Shown here one piece after another: positions 1-8,464 of a stretch of 64,000 bases of DNA. Source of the stretch: Ignavibacteriaceae bacterium (GTDB lineage: Bacteria > Bacteroidota > Ignavibacteria > Ignavibacteriales > Ignavibacteriaceae). The notes under the pieces were generated by a model. That model was not told where the DNA came from. It saw only the letters and a program-made list of their open reading frames with translations, and did not search any database. Made by a program: the position numbers and the translations under genes. The DNA is taken from NCBI GenBank assembly GCA_013360295.1, contig JABWCL010000008.1, positions 1 to 64,000 on the forward strand, read 5' to 3'. The first letter of the stretch is position 1, and each line of letters begins with the position of its first letter.

Positions 1-1077
1 CCGGATGGAAAAAAGATTGTTGCGGCTAGTGATGATATGACACTTCGTGTATGGGATATAGAAAGAGGCAAATGTCTTAAAACACTTGAAGGGCATGCTG
101 AACCGGTTGATAATCTGAGTGCTACCCTGGATGGAAGGAAAGTTGTATCGGGTGGTAGTGATAATAAACTCCGCGTTTGGGATACGGAAAGCGGCAAATG
201 TTTCCATATACTCGAAGGATATCCCGATTATCGCTCTAGTGTAAACATCACTCCGGATGGGAGGAGAGTTGTTTCAGGGAGTAATGATAAAACGCTTCGT
301 GTCTGGGATATAGAAAGCGGTAAATGTATTCACTTACTTAAAGGGCATTCCGATTTTATTCCTAGTGCATGTATCAGCCCTGACGGGAAAAGATTTGTTT
401 CGGGAAGTAATGATAAAACACTTCGTGTCTGGGATATAGAAAGCGGTAAAGGTCTTCACTCACTTAAGGGCCACGCTTTAGGTGTTTTTAGTATAATTAT
501 CACCCCAGATGGAAAGAGAGCGATTTCGGGAAGTGGTGATATGACACTCCGTGTGTGGGATATAGAAAGCGGAAAGTGTCTTCGCACACTTGAGGGTCAT
601 ACTAATTTTGTTTTTATTGGATGTATCACTCCAGATGGAAAGAGAGCAGTTTCAGGAAGTTGGGATAAAACACTTCGTGTATGGGATATAGAAAGCGGTA
701 AATGTCTTCACATATTAAGTGGGCATAGTCACATCATTTCAAGTGTCCATATAACTCCGGATGGAAAAAAAATTGTTTCGGGAAGCAGTGATAAGACACT
801 CAGAGTATGGGATATAGAAAGAGGGAGGTGTCTTTACATCCTTGAGCATGCTGGTCCTGTAAATAGTATAAGTATTTCCGTGGATGGAATAAAAGTTGCT
901 TCTGGAAGCGTTGATAAAACACTCCGCGTGTGGGATTTGGAGAGTTGTAAATGTTTATTATTACTTGCACAAGAAACAAGCACTCATATAATTATTATAG
1001 ATGACTTGAAGAAAGTAATTTGTATTGGAACCTCAACCGGAGATGTGCTATTTTTTGAAATAAAAAATTTAAGATAA
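1..1077 (+). CDS. WD40-repeat beta-propeller protein, 5' partial
   Basis: The reading frame is open from base 1 (the first codons read PDGKKIVAASDD). The ATG at 37 lies inside a WD40 blade, so the true start is upstream of the window. Eight blades are visible, each with the LRVWD signature followed by SGK, a leucine-rich strand and GH, and a 42-residue period. The last blade is one residue shorter because it reads EHAG where others read EGH. No enzymatic domain is visible, so the likely role is a protein-binding scaffold or target-recognition propeller. The adjacent blades are unusually similar at DNA level. The DUF4062-STAND gene starts 12 bp downstream on the same strand, so co-transcription is likely. 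An effector or NTPase domain could precede the repeats outside the window. Confidence 0.9.
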   Translation, partial: PDGKKIVAASDDMTLRVWDIERGKCLKTLEGHAEPVDNLSATLDGRKVVSGGSDNKLRVWDTESGKCFHILEGYPDYRSSVNITPDGRRVVSGSNDKTLRVWDIESGKCIHLLKGHSDFIPSACISPDGKRFVSGSNDKTLRVWDIESGKGLHSLKGHALGVFSIIITPDGKRAISGSGDMTLRVWDIESGKCLRTLEGHTNFVFIGCITPDGKRAVSGSWDKTLRVWDIESGKCLHILSGHSHIISSVHITPDGKKIVSGSSDKTLRVWDIERGRCLYILEHAGPVNSISISVDGIKVASGSVDKTLRVWDLESCKCLLLLAQETSTHIIIIDDLKKVICIGTSTGDVLFFEIKNLR

Positions 1078-1089
1078 AACAGATACAAT

Positions 1090-3198
1090 ATGCCACAACA
1101 AACCAAAATATTCCGCGTATTTGTAAGTTCTACTTTCAGCGATATGAGAGAGGAACGGAGAATTCTTCAAAAAAATGTTTTCCCAAAACTCGAAAAGTTA
1201 TGTGAGAGTAATGGTGCAAAATTTCAGGCTGTAGATCTGCGCTGGGGGGTAAATGAAGAATCCCAGCTTAACCAGAAGACAATTGATATTTGTCTTAACG
1301 AAATTGCACGGTGCCAGCGCATCTCTCCCAAACCTAATTTTATAGTCTTGCTTGGTAACCGCTACGGGTGGCAGCCAATACCAACCACAATTCCACAAGA
1401 TGAAATGGAACAGATAAAACGATTGTTCACTTATCAGGAAAAAGCATTAATCGAGAAATGGTATTTGCTGGATGAGAATGCCATCCCTTCTGAATATGTG
1501 CTTCAACCGCGCGGAGCAAAGTATGCGGAATACAGCAGCTGGCGGCAAGTTGAAACAGAAATACGATACATATTTCGCGCTTCAGTTAACAAGTTAGATT
1601 TCTCACCAGAACAAAGATTAAAATATTTTGCCTCCGCCACACATCAAGAAATTGTGCACGGCGCTTTAGCTCCGCCCGCCGGAGGGGAAAGACCCGAAGA
1701 GCATGTATTTGCTTTTTTGCGGAATACGGAAGGATTGCCTGATAACGAAGAGGCAAGCGATTTTATAGATTTTATAAACGGCAAACAGGATGAATACTGT
1801 AAAACCAGGCTTAAGGAACTGAAAACAGAACTAAAAGCTAAACTGAAAAATAACTGCAAATCATATGCCGCCACTTGGGCCGGTGATAAAACTGAAATTT
1901 CCGATAAACAAGAATTTGAGAATACTATTTACGGGTTTCTGGAAGGGATCATAAAAGGTCAAATCGAAAAGATAATCACCGGGGATGAGGTAGAACTTGA
2001 AGTTAGGCTACATAATGAGTTCAAAAATAGATTAACCGAACATTTTCAAGGACGTGATGAGGTACTCAAGAAGATAGATAATTATTTAACCGGGCAGGAG
2101 AGAAAAGTATTGGCATTAATTGGCGATTCCGGTTCGGGCAAGTCGAGTGTTATGGCAAAAGCAGCATCAGTTTTAGGGGCGAAAAATACCAACGCGGTTA
2201 CAGTCTTTCGGTTTATAGGAGTAACATCCGGCTCAACAAATATTCTCTCATTGCTTCAAAATATCTGTAAACAGATCGCGCAAGGTTACGGAATTGAATT
2301 ACAGAGTTTAGTTGGTGAGGGGCGCGATAAAGAGAAAGCCTTGTATGAAATGAACGGTTTGACTGAGCTTTTGAATAAATGTCTTGCGCTTGGTACTGCA
2401 GAAAAACCACTCGTAATATTCCTTGATGCGCTCGATCAGCTATCTGATACCGATACGGCTAAAAATCTGTATTGGATTCCGCGGGAACTGCCTGAATACG
2501 CAAAATTTGTTGTCTCTTCTCTGCCTGAACTTGAAGCACGCTTAAACCAATCCGTTAAACTTTTACTGCCTGTCCTGCCTATGGATGAAGCGAAAATCAT
2601 TCTGAGTAAGTGGCTTGATGCGGAGAAAAGAACTTTAACCACAGGCCAATTTGAAGAAGTGCTGAACAAATTCAATAACAGTCAATTACCCATTTATCTG
2701 AAACTGGCTTTCGAAAAAGCCAAGCACTGGCATTCATACGATAAAGATGTAGCGCTCAGGGATGACGTGCCGGGTATTATTAATGATTTTATAGACGGAT
2801 TAATTAAGGATGGCCACGATGCAGATTTTGTTGAAAATGTGATCTGCTATATGCTTAGCGGCAGATACCAGGGATTAGCAGAAAATGAAATTCTCGAAAT
2901 ATTAGCTTTTGATGAAGAATATTGGAAATTATTCATTGAAAAATCACACAAGGATCACAGGCAGGAATTGATAGATTATAAAAAGGAGCTGGATGAATCA
3001 TCCGATGAAAACAAGCAGATGATGAAAATCCCGATTGTGGTATGGTCCCGCTTCTATCTTGACATGGAACCCTTCCTGACAGAACGTGATGCGGATGGCG
3101 TGCCGATTATCACATTCTTCCATAGGCAGTTTAATGAAGTGCTGAGAAAAAGGTATAAGCTGGAGGGAGACGTTGAGGAAGAAAAGTATGCCAAATAA
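1090..3198 (+). CDS. DUF4062 plus STAND (NACHT-like) NTPase
   Basis: A 702-residue protein. The N-terminal 110 residues match DUF4062 (RVFVSSTFSDMREER, then VDLRWGV and LLGNRYGW), a TIR/Rossmann-like module found in front of NACHT-type NTPases in bacteria and in eukaryotic TEP1/NWD1-like proteins. Walker A is GDSGSGKS at residues 345-352 and Walker B is VIFLDALD at 442-449. A helical winged-helix/arm region follows. By family knowledge STAND NTPases are nucleotide-controlled oligomerising switches, often in immunity. In relatives the arm region continues directly into WD40 repeats. Here it stops at 3198 and the WD40 part lies in the next, overlapping gene, so the two products probably act together. 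No clear Shine-Dalgarno precedes the ATG at 1090. Confidence 0.88.
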   Translation: MPQQTKIFRVFVSSTFSDMREERRILQKNVFPKLEKLCESNGAKFQAVDLRWGVNEESQLNQKTIDICLNEIARCQRISPKPNFIVLLGNRYGWQPIPTTIPQDEMEQIKRLFTYQEKALIEKWYLLDENAIPSEYVLQPRGAKYAEYSSWRQVETEIRYIFRASVNKLDFSPEQRLKYFASATHQEIVHGALAPPAGGERPEEHVFAFLRNTEGLPDNEEASDFIDFINGKQDEYCKTRLKELKTELKAKLKNNCKSYAATWAGDKTEISDKQEFENTIYGFLEGIIKGQIEKIITGDEVELEVRLHNEFKNRLTEHFQGRDEVLKKIDNYLTGQERKVLALIGDSGSGKSSVMAKAASVLGAKNTNAVTVFRFIGVTSGSTNILSLLQNICKQIAQGYGIELQSLVGEGRDKEKALYEMNGLTELLNKCLALGTAEKPLVIFLDALDQLSDTDTAKNLYWIPRELPEYAKFVVSSLPELEARLNQSVKLLLPVLPMDEAKIILSKWLDAEKRTLTTGQFEEVLNKFNNSQLPIYLKLAFEKAKHWHSYDKDVALRDDVPGIINDFIDGLIKDGHDADFVENVICYMLSGRYQGLAENEILEILAFDEEYWKLFIEKSHKDHRQELIDYKKELDESSDENKQMMKIPIVVWSRFYLDMEPFLTERDADGVPIITFFHRQFNEVLRKRYKLEGDVEEEKYAK

Positions 3199-5605
3199 AG
3201 CAAAAAAGTATCACAAAAGACTTTCTGAGTATTTTACTAAAGTCGCTGATCCATACAACAATCGCCGCTGGGAGGGTAAAACGGTTCGACCATTTATGGA
3301 ATTACCATTTCAGCTAGAGCAAATTGAAAAAAACAAAATAAATGAATTACTTTGGAATCCTTATTGGGATTATGCGAAGCTTAATCACGCAGATTTCTAT
3401 TCATTAATTTCTGATTTTTTGTATTTTCCAGAGGACATTGATTTGCGGTTAGTCCAAGAAGCCCTTTTTTTGTCAATGAGTACTCTAATTAATGACAAAA
3501 CGCAATTTGTAGGCCAACTTTTTTGCCGACTGAGTTGTATAGATAGGGTGAAAATTAAAGAGTATTTAAAAGAACTGGAAGGTTGGATATATCCACCGTG
3601 GTTGCGTCCGTTATTTCCCCAAACCATTCCTTCACTGATACCGCCAGGTGGGGGGCTTATTTCCCGTTTGGGAGGTCATCTCACGGGCGTTACATCTGTT
3701 TCAATCGTTGATGACGGTTCTCTTGCTGCATCGGGTGCACAAGATGGATCGATAAGTATCTGGGATCTTCAACACCTCAAGCGTCTTCACAAAATAGTGG
3801 GGCACAATGATGAAGTTAACACTTTAATTATTACCCAAATCAATGGTGATTATATACTAGCTTCTGGCGCAGGAAAACGTATTCCCTTTAAATTAACATT
3901 ACAAAACCGTTCCGTTTTAGAGCGCACAGATACACGAACGAGCAGGGATAATAAAATTCGAATCTGGAATATCACTGATGGTAGTTTAAAAACAGTGCTT
4001 GAGGGACACACTGCTGCAGTTCGGTGTCTAATATCTTGCGGTAGATTGCTTCTATCTGGATCGGATGATGGGACAATAAGAATGTGGGATTTGTGTGAAG
4101 GAAGAAGTTTGGGGATTCTAGGGAACCAAGGAGCCCCGGTAATTCTACTTGCTATGATTCCAAATTGTCTGGTTGTTGTTGCTTTTTCTGAATATGATTT
4201 TCAACTATGGAATATATTGGAACGAAGTGGGTCGGGTAAAGGAAAATTTGATTATCGTTGGCAAAATGTACTGGCATTTGATCCGGCAGGAATGTTAGTT
4301 GCACTGCAGGAAACAACTTTAAGTGGTGAAGAATTTCGTCTGAGAATTTGGGACATTCTGAAGTCTCAAGATGGTGATGAGTTTTTGTCTACAGTTACAA
4401 CATCTAATACATCATTTAGTGTGGCGCAATTTATTCCTGATGGGAAACATATTTTTGTTGGTGGGACAGACTGCAGCTTGAGGCTCTTTGATGTAGACAC
4501 AGGAGAAAACATCGAGCAGCTAATGGGGCACAAAGAAGTAGTTACTTGTATCTCCGTATCAGAAACTAATGGGAAATGTATTTCAGGAGCACTCGACGGA
4601 AGTGTTTTGTTTTGGAATTATCAGCCAAAGCAAAGATCTGAACTTAATACTGGTCATTCGGATGATGTCAATTCAATTTCAGTATCTGGTGATGGTCTAA
4701 TTGCTGTAAGTGCTTCCCACGATCGTTCCTTGATTGTGTGGGAAACAAGTGTGGGTAAACCGCTTTTAACTATACATGGACATCAAGGTTCAATAAAAAG
4801 TACTGCTATTAACATAAATGGAACTCATATTCTCTCAGGTTCAAACGATTGGACGGTAAGATATTGGAGTGTTCTAGAAGCAAAGCAATTATATAAATTA
4901 GAAGGACACAAGTACGCGGTCACATGCGTGGCTTTTTCGTCAGATAATTATTATGCTATATCGGGATCAGGAGATAAAACTCTGAAAGTATGGGATCTGT
5001 CTAATGGATGTGAAAGATTGACATTTAAAGGTCATCAATATGGCATTAGAGCATTAGCGGTATTTCACCATAGCAATGTTGTAGTGTCGGGTGATGAGTC
5101 AGGTCTATTGATTGTATGGAACTTGATTAGTGGAAATGAGATACGGCGGATAAAACATTTTTGTGATATAGATAAACTTCATAGCTCAACCAAACACTTG
5201 TGGGGCTTTGCTAACGGACCTGTGTGGCAATCAAGTAAAGAGGAAAGGCATATTCCATGCATAGAATCTATTGCGATCTCACCTGACGACAAGCAGCTTC
5301 TTGTCGCACGAAGAGATAAAGCCATTATTGTTTGGGACATCGAAAACGGAGTAGAATTAGTAAAGCTTCAAGGGCATACTGGCATTGTTTTTGATGTTGC
5401 CATATATTCAAATGGAGAAAGGGCGATTTCAGTTTCAGATGACAATAGTCTAAAGGTGTGGGACCTTATAAATGGTATATGCACTGCAACATTCACGGCG
5501 GACTTCCCATTGTATAGTTGTGCAGTTAGTCCTGATTGCAGAACAATTCTTGTTGGCGAAGGCGCTCGATCTGGAAAAGTACATTTTTTAACCTTAACAT
5601 CGTGA
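3188..5605 (+). CDS. WD40-repeat protein, partner half of the STAND gene
   Basis: An 805-residue protein. I chose the ATG at 3188 because GAGGAAG lies about 9 nt upstream. It overlaps the end of the STAND gene by 11 nt in a different frame, which suggests translational coupling. A TTG at 3173 is also possible. The first 150 residues (KYHKRLSEYF, ELPFQLEQIE) resemble the helical region that normally sits between a NACHT arm and WD40 blades inside one polypeptide. The rest is a run of about 12-14 WD40-like blades (SGSDDGTIRMWD, SGSGDKTLKVWD and others), some degenerate. This looks like the recognition propeller of a split STAND receptor. A frameshift splitting an ancestral single gene is the alternative. 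Confidence 0.85.
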   Translation: MPNKAKKYHKRLSEYFTKVADPYNNRRWEGKTVRPFMELPFQLEQIEKNKINELLWNPYWDYAKLNHADFYSLISDFLYFPEDIDLRLVQEALFLSMSTLINDKTQFVGQLFCRLSCIDRVKIKEYLKELEGWIYPPWLRPLFPQTIPSLIPPGGGLISRLGGHLTGVTSVSIVDDGSLAASGAQDGSISIWDLQHLKRLHKIVGHNDEVNTLIITQINGDYILASGAGKRIPFKLTLQNRSVLERTDTRTSRDNKIRIWNITDGSLKTVLEGHTAAVRCLISCGRLLLSGSDDGTIRMWDLCEGRSLGILGNQGAPVILLAMIPNCLVVVAFSEYDFQLWNILERSGSGKGKFDYRWQNVLAFDPAGMLVALQETTLSGEEFRLRIWDILKSQDGDEFLSTVTTSNTSFSVAQFIPDGKHIFVGGTDCSLRLFDVDTGENIEQLMGHKEVVTCISVSETNGKCISGALDGSVLFWNYQPKQRSELNTGHSDDVNSISVSGDGLIAVSASHDRSLIVWETSVGKPLLTIHGHQGSIKSTAININGTHILSGSNDWTVRYWSVLEAKQLYKLEGHKYAVTCVAFSSDNYYAISGSGDKTLKVWDLSNGCERLTFKGHQYGIRALAVFHHSNVVVSGDESGLLIVWNLISGNEIRRIKHFCDIDKLHSSTKHLWGFANGPVWQSSKEERHIPCIESIAISPDDKQLLVARRDKAIIVWDIENGVELVKLQGHTGIVFDVAIYSNGERAISVSDDNSLKVWDLINGICTATFTADFPLYSCAVSPDCRTILVGEGARSGKVHFLTLTS

Positions 5606-5615
5606 ATTCATAGTT

Positions 5616-6128
5616 ATGAAAGACAACCATTCTACGCTACTCGCAAATTCATTTGTTTTGATCGAGATTGGTAATTTTAAGGCCGCTACTGATACCCTTG
5701 AGAAGCTTATGGATACCCTTCTATGCAAACCATCAAATGATAATGCCTCAGAAATAGTCACCCTTACACAGATTTGCAATAAAATATTTTATTCGGGTGA
5801 AAAAATTGAAATTACATTTATCCAAAAACTAAATTCAATTACATATAGATATTTGGGATCTGAACACCCTATTAATCTATCTACGGAGCTTCAACTTGCC
5901 TCAATGCTATTGAGCCAAGGCCACAATGATAGAGCCGAGAAGATAGCGGTTGAACTGCTGGACAAATGTGAAAAAATACTTGGAAAAAACGATCCCCAAA
6001 CTGTAGCGTGCGCAATGATCCTTTTTGGTTTGTATTCACAAAAAGAGGACATAGCATCCGGGCAAGCATTATTTACAAGGATTCCTGGTTTACAAAAAGC
6101 TATCCTTCAACATCTTATAAATTCTTAA
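5616..6128 (+). CDS. Small TPR-like helical protein
   Basis: A 170-residue protein starting 10 bp after the WD40 gene, so it is probably the last gene of the 1-6128 operon. Residues about 75-150 contain two kinesin-light-chain-style tetratricopeptide units (LGSEHPINL ... LASMLLSQGHNDRAEKIAVE ... LGKNDPQTV). No catalytic motif, signal peptide or membrane segment is visible. It is likely a binding or adaptor subunit for the STAND/WD40 pair. It is strikingly close to the converging minus-strand gene, with only 12 bp between the two stop codons, so transcripts of the two operons may overlap. Confidence 0.7.
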   Translation: MKDNHSTLLANSFVLIEIGNFKAATDTLEKLMDTLLCKPSNDNASEIVTLTQICNKIFYSGEKIEITFIQKLNSITYRYLGSEHPINLSTELQLASMLLSQGHNDRAEKIAVELLDKCEKILGKNDPQTVACAMILFGLYSQKEDIASGQALFTRIPGLQKAILQHLINS

Positions 6129-6140
6129 CTTCATTACAGC

Positions 6141-6800
6141 TTACTTTTTATGCACCACGAAATGCTTATCCGCCTTCTTTCCGGGAATTAAAGCAGAGAA
6201 ATAATTTATTCCTTCAGCTTTAGTAAAATTCACAACCTCCACACCATTCTTCACAGTGTGAGAAAAAAGAGTGGGCAGTTCATTTCGTTTTGCTTTTACT
6301 CTTAATTCAACCGCGCTTTTACCGATCTTTATAATCTGTAAGGATTTACCCTGAAGCACTTTATCCTTTTTCGCTTTTATTGATGTGCCTGTTTTAAAAT
6401 TATTTACCGCCGGAGATTCTTTTAATGCTTCTTCTATTAAATAAGAAAACGGAGTGATTTCATAAGCGGGGTCGATTAATTTTTCGAGGAGTTCATCGAG
6501 CTTGCTTTTTAGAATTTCCCCGGATTTGTCTATATAATTTTCAATGGTCCTGATTATTTTATTTTTATCAGCCCAGCTCATTTTCTTGAATTTACTTCGC
6601 TGATGCTTTTTTACCATTATGGGGAGTTCGCTCAGCATTTCTAAATCAGCTTCAATTTTTGAAACGGCGGCATTGTAATATTCAGCACGCGAGTAACACT
6701 CCCGGCATTCATTAATGTGAATGCCCGCTTTTATGGTTTTTGACGCGGGAAGCTTATTCAGGAAATAGTTCTCTATTTCGGTATCGGTTAAGTGTTTCAT
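6141..6800 (-). CDS. Putative zinc-finger anti-sigma factor
   Basis: A 219-residue protein. The N-terminus has the classic anti-sigma arrangement: a short helix (LTDTEIENYFLNKL) followed by the metal-binding motif H28-x3-C32-x2-C35 (HINECREC). The lysine-rich remainder has no obvious transmembrane helix, so this would be a cytoplasmic anti-sigma factor. Its start overlaps the stop of the 98-residue gene (ATGA). It is the third gene of an operon whose first gene encodes a sigma-like protein, which fits co-translation of a cognate pair. The role is inferred from motif and context. The C-terminal 150 residues are unrecognised and could hold the sensory part. Confidence 0.65.
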   Translation of the reverse strand: MKHLTDTEIENYFLNKLPASKTIKAGIHINECRECYSRAEYYNAAVSKIEADLEMLSELPIMVKKHQRSKFKKMSWADKNKIIRTIENYIDKSGEILKSKLDELLEKLIDPAYEITPFSYLIEEALKESPAVNNFKTGTSIKAKKDKVLQGKSLQIIKIGKSAVELRVKAKRNELPTLFSHTVKNGVEVVNFTKAEGINYFSALIPGKKADKHFVVHKK

Positions 6801-7093
6801 TTTGTTACGAATCTTGCCATCTTAAAAATATCAGTAGACTGTTGTGATAAATAAATCTTGTCAGCTTTAAAAACAATTAAGGAGCTAACAAAACTATAGC
6901 CAGTCTTTAAAATACCGGCTGCCTTTGAGAAGTTGAAACTTTGACTTAAACTTCTCAAAGCAGTTCTGTCTTCCCGATAAATACACAAATTAATCCAATA
7001 AATCGCAGTATTTGTGAGAGCCTTTAACATAATAATGCCAAAAGAATCATTAAAAGCCACACCATTGTTAAAGTTATACAGAATCTTCCACAT
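6797..7093 (-). CDS. Small protein between sigma and anti-sigma genes
   Basis: A 98-residue product that I do not recognise. It is supported as a real gene because it starts 8 bp after the sigma-like gene's stop and its TGA overlaps the ATG of the anti-sigma gene (ATGA). The N-terminal half is moderately hydrophobic (GIIMLKALTNTAIYWINLCIY) but not a convincing transmembrane helix. The C-terminal half is mixed alpha/beta. Its position suggests a third partner in the sigma/anti-sigma switch, or merely a coupling peptide. Confidence 0.5.
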   Translation of the reverse strand: MWKILYNFNNGVAFNDSFGIIMLKALTNTAIYWINLCIYREDRTALRSLSQSFNFSKAAGILKTGYSFVSSLIVFKADKIYLSQQSTDIFKMARFVTK

Positions 7094-7101
7094 ATAAAAA
7101 G

Positions 7102-8283
7102 CTATTTATTCGTAGATTTGGTTTTCACGGATGCCTTATAATAGTCTCTTAACATCAAACTCTCCTGATCATTTCGTTTTAAGATCATTTCCACGAACCT
7201 GGTCTTTGCTTTGTAAGTCCAATCCGGTAAAGAATATCCATCCACTTTACTGAATAATAATTGACCGGCAATAGGTTTAATCCGCTCTTCAAGTTCATTA
7301 AATAAAGGTATAAAAATAACTTCGGCGCTTCTGGTTTGACCAACGAAACTATTTAATATATAATCAAATAATTCCCGCGCATTTAAAAGATAGAGGCGGC
7401 TATTCTCGAATTCTTTTGTTGAAATTCTGCATATGCTTAATAAAAACGCAAAAAGATGTTTTTTGTTTTTTATGTTCCTAATTATATATCCGAGTATGAG
7501 GTAAAGAATTTTATGTTTTTCGTCCAGAAGAAGTGTGTTTAAGGGATTATCATTTGTCCTCCATACCCCTGGTATGGCTACGAAGTTCTTTGATTCCTCC
7601 GCATCGTAATTGGGATAGTTTCGCTTTTTATGCTTATTTGAATTATTTAACTGATCCTTAATAGACAAAAAATCGCTCTTAACGCTTTTTGACCATTTCT
7701 CAATTTCTTTCAGATTCTTTCGGGGCTCCTTTAAAAAAGGCTGCGTTTTTATATCAGAGATCTTCTCCCACAAACACTCGAAAATCACATTTATGTTTTC
7801 TTCAAACCAGTATGGCGATGATTTAAGGATGAAAAGTGCGATAAACTCTTTTTTCGCGTTAAGGAATACACTTTCAAGTGTTTGTCCGCCAAATCCCCCG
7901 GCAATAAATTCTTTAGGAGAGATACCCAGATAGTAATTATAAATGAAAAGCAAAATATACCTGGGATTCCCTTCCTCCCGAACGGTCTCGAAAAGAGTTG
8001 AAAAATCCTTTAAGTAGGCGGTGAATGCCCTGTTGCCAAAACTTGCTTTATTATATTTATAAATGAATCTAAGGAATGCCTGCTTACTCCAATAAAAGAA
8101 AAAACTCTTAATGGTTCCCTTTTCGGGATTATAGGTCGGAAATTTAATCCTGCATAATTCATATGCACTCTGCATAAAATCAAACCACAAATCGGAATCA
8201 TTTGTCTTTTTCCATCGGTAATGCGTTTTAAGATATCCGGAAATCAGGGCTTCGTGTCTTTCCCACTCTATATCAAATTGCAT
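7102..8283 (-). CDS. Divergent sigma-70-family-like factor with C-terminal extension
   Basis: A 393-residue protein. Residues 30-80 resemble sigma region 2 (DLWFDFMQSAYEL, then YNPEKG-IKSFFFYWSKQAFLRFI). Residues 105-152 resemble region 4 (RYILLFIYNYYLGISPKEF, then a turn and VFLNAKKEFIAL). About 240 further residues follow that ordinary ECF sigma factors lack, including a second similar segment near residues 265-320 (ISTKEFENSRLYLLNARELF). It is the first gene of a coupled operon ending in a zinc-finger anti-sigma gene. It is divergent from the J-like/propeller operon, which is its most obvious regulatory target. The assignment rests on motif reading and context. A sigma-derived non-transcriptional protein remains possible. 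Confidence 0.6.
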   Translation of the reverse strand: MQFDIEWERHEALISGYLKTHYRWKKTNDSDLWFDFMQSAYELCRIKFPTYNPEKGTIKSFFFYWSKQAFLRFIYKYNKASFGNRAFTAYLKDFSTLFETVREEGNPRYILLFIYNYYLGISPKEFIAGGFGGQTLESVFLNAKKEFIALFILKSSPYWFEENINVIFECLWEKISDIKTQPFLKEPRKNLKEIEKWSKSVKSDFLSIKDQLNNSNKHKKRNYPNYDAEESKNFVAIPGVWRTNDNPLNTLLLDEKHKILYLILGYIIRNIKNKKHLFAFLLSICRISTKEFENSRLYLLNARELFDYILNSFVGQTRSAEVIFIPLFNELEERIKPIAGQLLFSKVDGYSLPDWTYKAKTRFVEMILKRNDQESLMLRDYYKASVKTKSTNK

Positions 8284-8464
8284 CTTAACTGTTTTCCGGA
8301 ATCCGAATAAATCTATGGTTCATAGCTGAAAAAATAATATGAATTTCGATAAAACCCAATGTAAATGATTATATAAATAAAGATAAAAGCGAGAAATTGT
8401 AAGTATTAGCGTATTATTAAATATCTAAAGTCTGTTCTATTAGTTCATAAAAATGGAGAAAAAT

